DNA of 5,435 nt from NCBI GenBank assembly GCA_902766585.1, contig CACXDV010000103.1, positions 1-5,435 of the forward strand. The letters run 5' to 3'. The DNA comes from an uncultured Ruminococcus sp. (GTDB lineage Bacteria; Bacillota; Clostridia; Oscillospirales; Acutalibacteraceae). Below are positions 3,804-5,435 of this stretch, one piece after another. The notes below the pieces were generated by a model that saw only the letters and a list, made by a program, of their open reading frames with translations, had not been told where the DNA came from and did not search any database. The stretch's first letter is position 1. The number at the start of each line of letters is the position of its first letter. Both the position numbers and the translations under genes were made by a program.

Positions 3804-5435
3804 TTATTTAACATAGGTATTATAGGTTTTCATTATTCTCTTGAGATATTCCTTAAAGGACATATTCGCGTTATCACCTGACGGATATTTTCCATCAAGG
3901 CTGAATTTGAAGCTTGTTTTCTGATTAGCGAAGCTTACAGTCGGAGTTACCGAGCCTTCATAAAGTAATTTTGCCTTATAGTATTCCTTTTCAAAGGCGG
4001 CATTATCCCAGAGTGAAAGCGAAGCCGTTTTCTTGAGGCAGGCTGTAAATTTATCACGGATAATGCCGTTGTCCCTTACAGCCATTTTTATAAGGGGATT
4101 AGCCTGATCCTGATTATTGCCGACAGCCCTCATAGAATAGGGAGATACCGAGGTCATGCCCGCATTGTCGGGATTGAAGCCCCATGTAACGCCGAGTGTA
4201 CGGTCGTTATCGTAGGGAATGAATATAGCCTTTCCGTTGTCCTTGCGGAAATATACATAATGGTTATTATAATTGTTTCTGATATCATCAGGATCGCCTG
4301 CAAAATAATATGCAGCAAGGAATTTTGTAAACTGATCCGTATCGACAACCTGTTCAAGCTGTGCAAGAGAGGGCTTGGAATTGATGACCTTGATAAGATT
4401 TTTCAGGCTTTCATGCTTTGAGGTCTTTTCATTGGTTTTGAGATTGAAATTATACTTTGCGCCTGTCTCATTGTTCTCAACGCCAATGCTTACCTGACCG
4501 CTGACATAGTTTGCGGGAGAATTTGTCCAGCCTACCTTATAGAGGTCTCCGCCGAGAGCAGATTCGGGAAGATAACGTGAAAGGAAGGTCTTGTCGATAG
4601 TCTCATATATCTTCATTACGCCGTAATTCTCGCCGTTGAATTTAAGCTGTGAAAGACCTATCTTCTGTACGAGAACACCGCTCTGACGGAACATTTCCGC
4701 CGCATATATCTCACGGATATATGTTTCATCATAGCTAAGGTTCCATTTTACATCAAGCTTTTTAAGAGTAGCAAAGAGTCTGTTCTTTCTTGCCTTTCTT
4801 TCATCCTTGCTTGCCCATACCTTCGCATCGCTGCCGTAATAGTCCTTATCGTCAAAGGTCTCAGCAAAGCTGAGTTTATAGTGACAAAGATTGAGCTTAC
4901 CTGTTTTGCTGTCATATATACCTTTCAGGGACATATTTCCTTTAGGACGTATTCCGACCTCAGGAATGGTATATTTTGTTCCGTCTACAGTAATTACAAC
5001 ATCTGCTTTTCTGTATATAGGAGATTTAGAATTTTTCGCCTTATATTTTTTATAGTCATTGCTCATCTTTTCGATCTCGCTCTGAGCCATAGTTACCTCT
5101 ATCGTAACCTTATTATCAAGACTGAAAAGCTTGTTATAAAGCGCCTGTCCACCGATATCCTGTGATACTGTCTGTGCAGGCTTTGTTTCCGTCTGAGTAC
5201 TGCTCTGCTGAGGAGCAGGCTGAGATGAAGTCACTGCCGGCTTTGAGGTGACCGTCTGAGATGAAGGAGTACTTTTGCTGCTTTGCGGAACAGACTGAGC
5301 CGGCTTTGAATTCGGCGAATTCACGGTGCTGTTCTTCTGATCAGTCGGTTTTGCGGGTGTTGAAGATACCGCACTTACTGAACTGCTCTGCTGATTACTT
5401 GTCTGAGCGGGAGTTGAAGATACCGCGCTTACAGA
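3804..5435 (-). CDS. CotH kinase-family protein with Ser/Thr/Pro/Gln-rich linker, N-terminus outside the window
   Basis: 543 residues are visible; the frame stays open to the right edge, so the true start and any signal peptide or lipobox are missing. A GTG at 5322-5324 lies inside the linker and is not a credible start. Visible residues 1 to about 93 are a low-complexity linker of Ser, Thr, Pro, Gln, Ala and Lys. The rest is a CotH domain, the atypical protein-kinase fold that in B. subtilis phosphorylates coat proteins CotB and CotG. Recognisable parts are GIRPKGN near 161-167, LSQLKFNGENYGVMKIYE near 262-278, GDPDDIRNN with NHYVYFR near 380-397, and FIPYDNDRTLGVTWG near 405-419. The Asp pair in YDND (409 and 411) is likely metal-binding. 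No dockerin or membrane segment follows the domain, which ends with a short helical tail. The linker implies a surface-tethered or secreted protein rather than a classical coat kinase. Its substrate is unknown, and some CotH-domain proteins in ruminococci are cellulosome-linked. Confidence 0.85.
   Translation of the reverse strand, partial: SVSAVSSTPAQTSNQQSSSVSAVSSTPAKPTDQKNSTVNSPNSKPAQSVPQSSKSTPSSQTVTSKPAVTSSQPAPQQSSTQTETKPAQTVSQDIGGQALYNKLFSLDNKVTIEVTMAQSEIEKMSNDYKKYKAKNSKSPIYRKADVVITVDGTKYTIPEVGIRPKGNMSLKGIYDSKTGKLNLCHYKLSFAETFDDKDYYGSDAKVWASKDERKARKNRLFATLKKLDVKWNLSYDETYIREIYAAEMFRQSGVLVQKIGLSQLKFNGENYGVMKIYETIDKTFLSRYLPESALGGDLYKVGWTNSPANYVSGQVSIGVENNETGAKYNFNLKTNEKTSKHESLKNLIKVINSKPSLAQLEQVVDTDQFTKFLAAYYFAGDPDDIRNNYNNHYVYFRKDNGKAIFIPYDNDRTLGVTWGFNPDNAGMTSVSPYSMRAVGNNQDQANPLIKMAVRDNGIIRDKFTACLKKTASLSLWDNAAFEKEYYKAKLLYEGSVTPTVSFANQKTSFKFSLDGKYPSGDNANMSFKEYLKRIMKTYNTYVK
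5353..5435 (-). repeat. 54-bp (18-residue) tandem repeat in the CotH linker
   Basis: Two copies of a 29-base segment, 5353-5381 and 5407-5435, differ at three positions and are offset by exactly 54 bases. They encode SVSAVSSTPA twice, separated by eight linker residues (QTSNQQSS). All three differences are at third codon positions and leave the amino acids unchanged. The second copy is cut by the window edge, so further copies may lie beyond it. Confidence 0.85.

Noticed and set aside
3819..3847. Perfect TATAAT on the - strand as a ksgA promoter
   Set aside because: It lies within the coding end of cotH, the best -35 at normal spacing matches only three of six bases, and the transcript would meet the terminator hairpin at once. 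It is noted in a finding but not called as a feature.
4881..5165. 94-residue open frame on the + strand inside the CotH gene
   Set aside because: It is antisense to the conserved CotH coding frame, with an aromatic-rich composition and no family resemblance.
5322..5324. GTG as the start of the CotH protein
   Set aside because: It lies in the middle of the Ser/Thr-rich linker, the frame continues open for 37 more codons to the window edge with a repeat in the same frame, and there is no signal peptide after it.

Overview
The window reads as chromosomal DNA from a low-to-moderate GC, spore-forming Gram-positive bacterium. It most resembles the Clostridia, probably a Ruminococcus-like member of the Oscillospiraceae. 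The clues are strong AGGAGG-type ribosome binding sites, a CotF-type spore coat protein, a CotH kinase-family protein, a cohesin-like surface protein, and coenzyme A genes split in the streptococcal/clostridial way. The assignment rests on protein resemblance recalled from memory, not on a database search.

Layout. Positions 1-130 are an AT-rich leader with a plausible sigma-A promoter. A two-gene operon follows on the + strand: coaB (131-856) and coaC (859-1392). Together these carry out the second and third steps from phosphopantothenate to 4'-phosphopantetheine, and they end at a clear hairpin terminator (1403-1433). Convergent to them on the - strand is a secreted, membrane-anchored protein with a cohesin-like domain (1462-2226). 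Its start faces a 108-base divergent control region (2227-2334) that holds a 7-bp inverted repeat and candidate promoters in both directions. From that region a two-gene operon runs on the + strand, encoding a 57-residue helical protein (2335-2508) and an 85-residue CotF-family coat protein (2524-2781). A 15-bp perfect hairpin (2810-2850) lies between this operon and the convergent ksgA/rsmA (2887-3744, - strand). Upstream of ksgA on the same strand is a CotH kinase-family protein (3804 to beyond the right edge). Its N-terminal part is a Ser/Thr/Pro/Gln-rich linker with an 18-residue repeat that runs off the window. A terminator hairpin sits in the 59-base gap between cotH and ksgA.

How it fits together. 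The housekeeping genes (coaB, coaC, ksgA) surround genes whose families act at the cell or spore surface: cohesin-like, CotF-like and CotH. No tRNA, rRNA, CRISPR array, insertion sequence or phage gene was seen, and no gene-free stretch exceeds about 130 bases. Nothing here is clearly a new system. The points most worth a second look are the control region between the cohesin-like gene and the coat operon, the half-size coat protein pair, the membrane-anchored single cohesin-like protein, and the repeat-bearing CotH protein.
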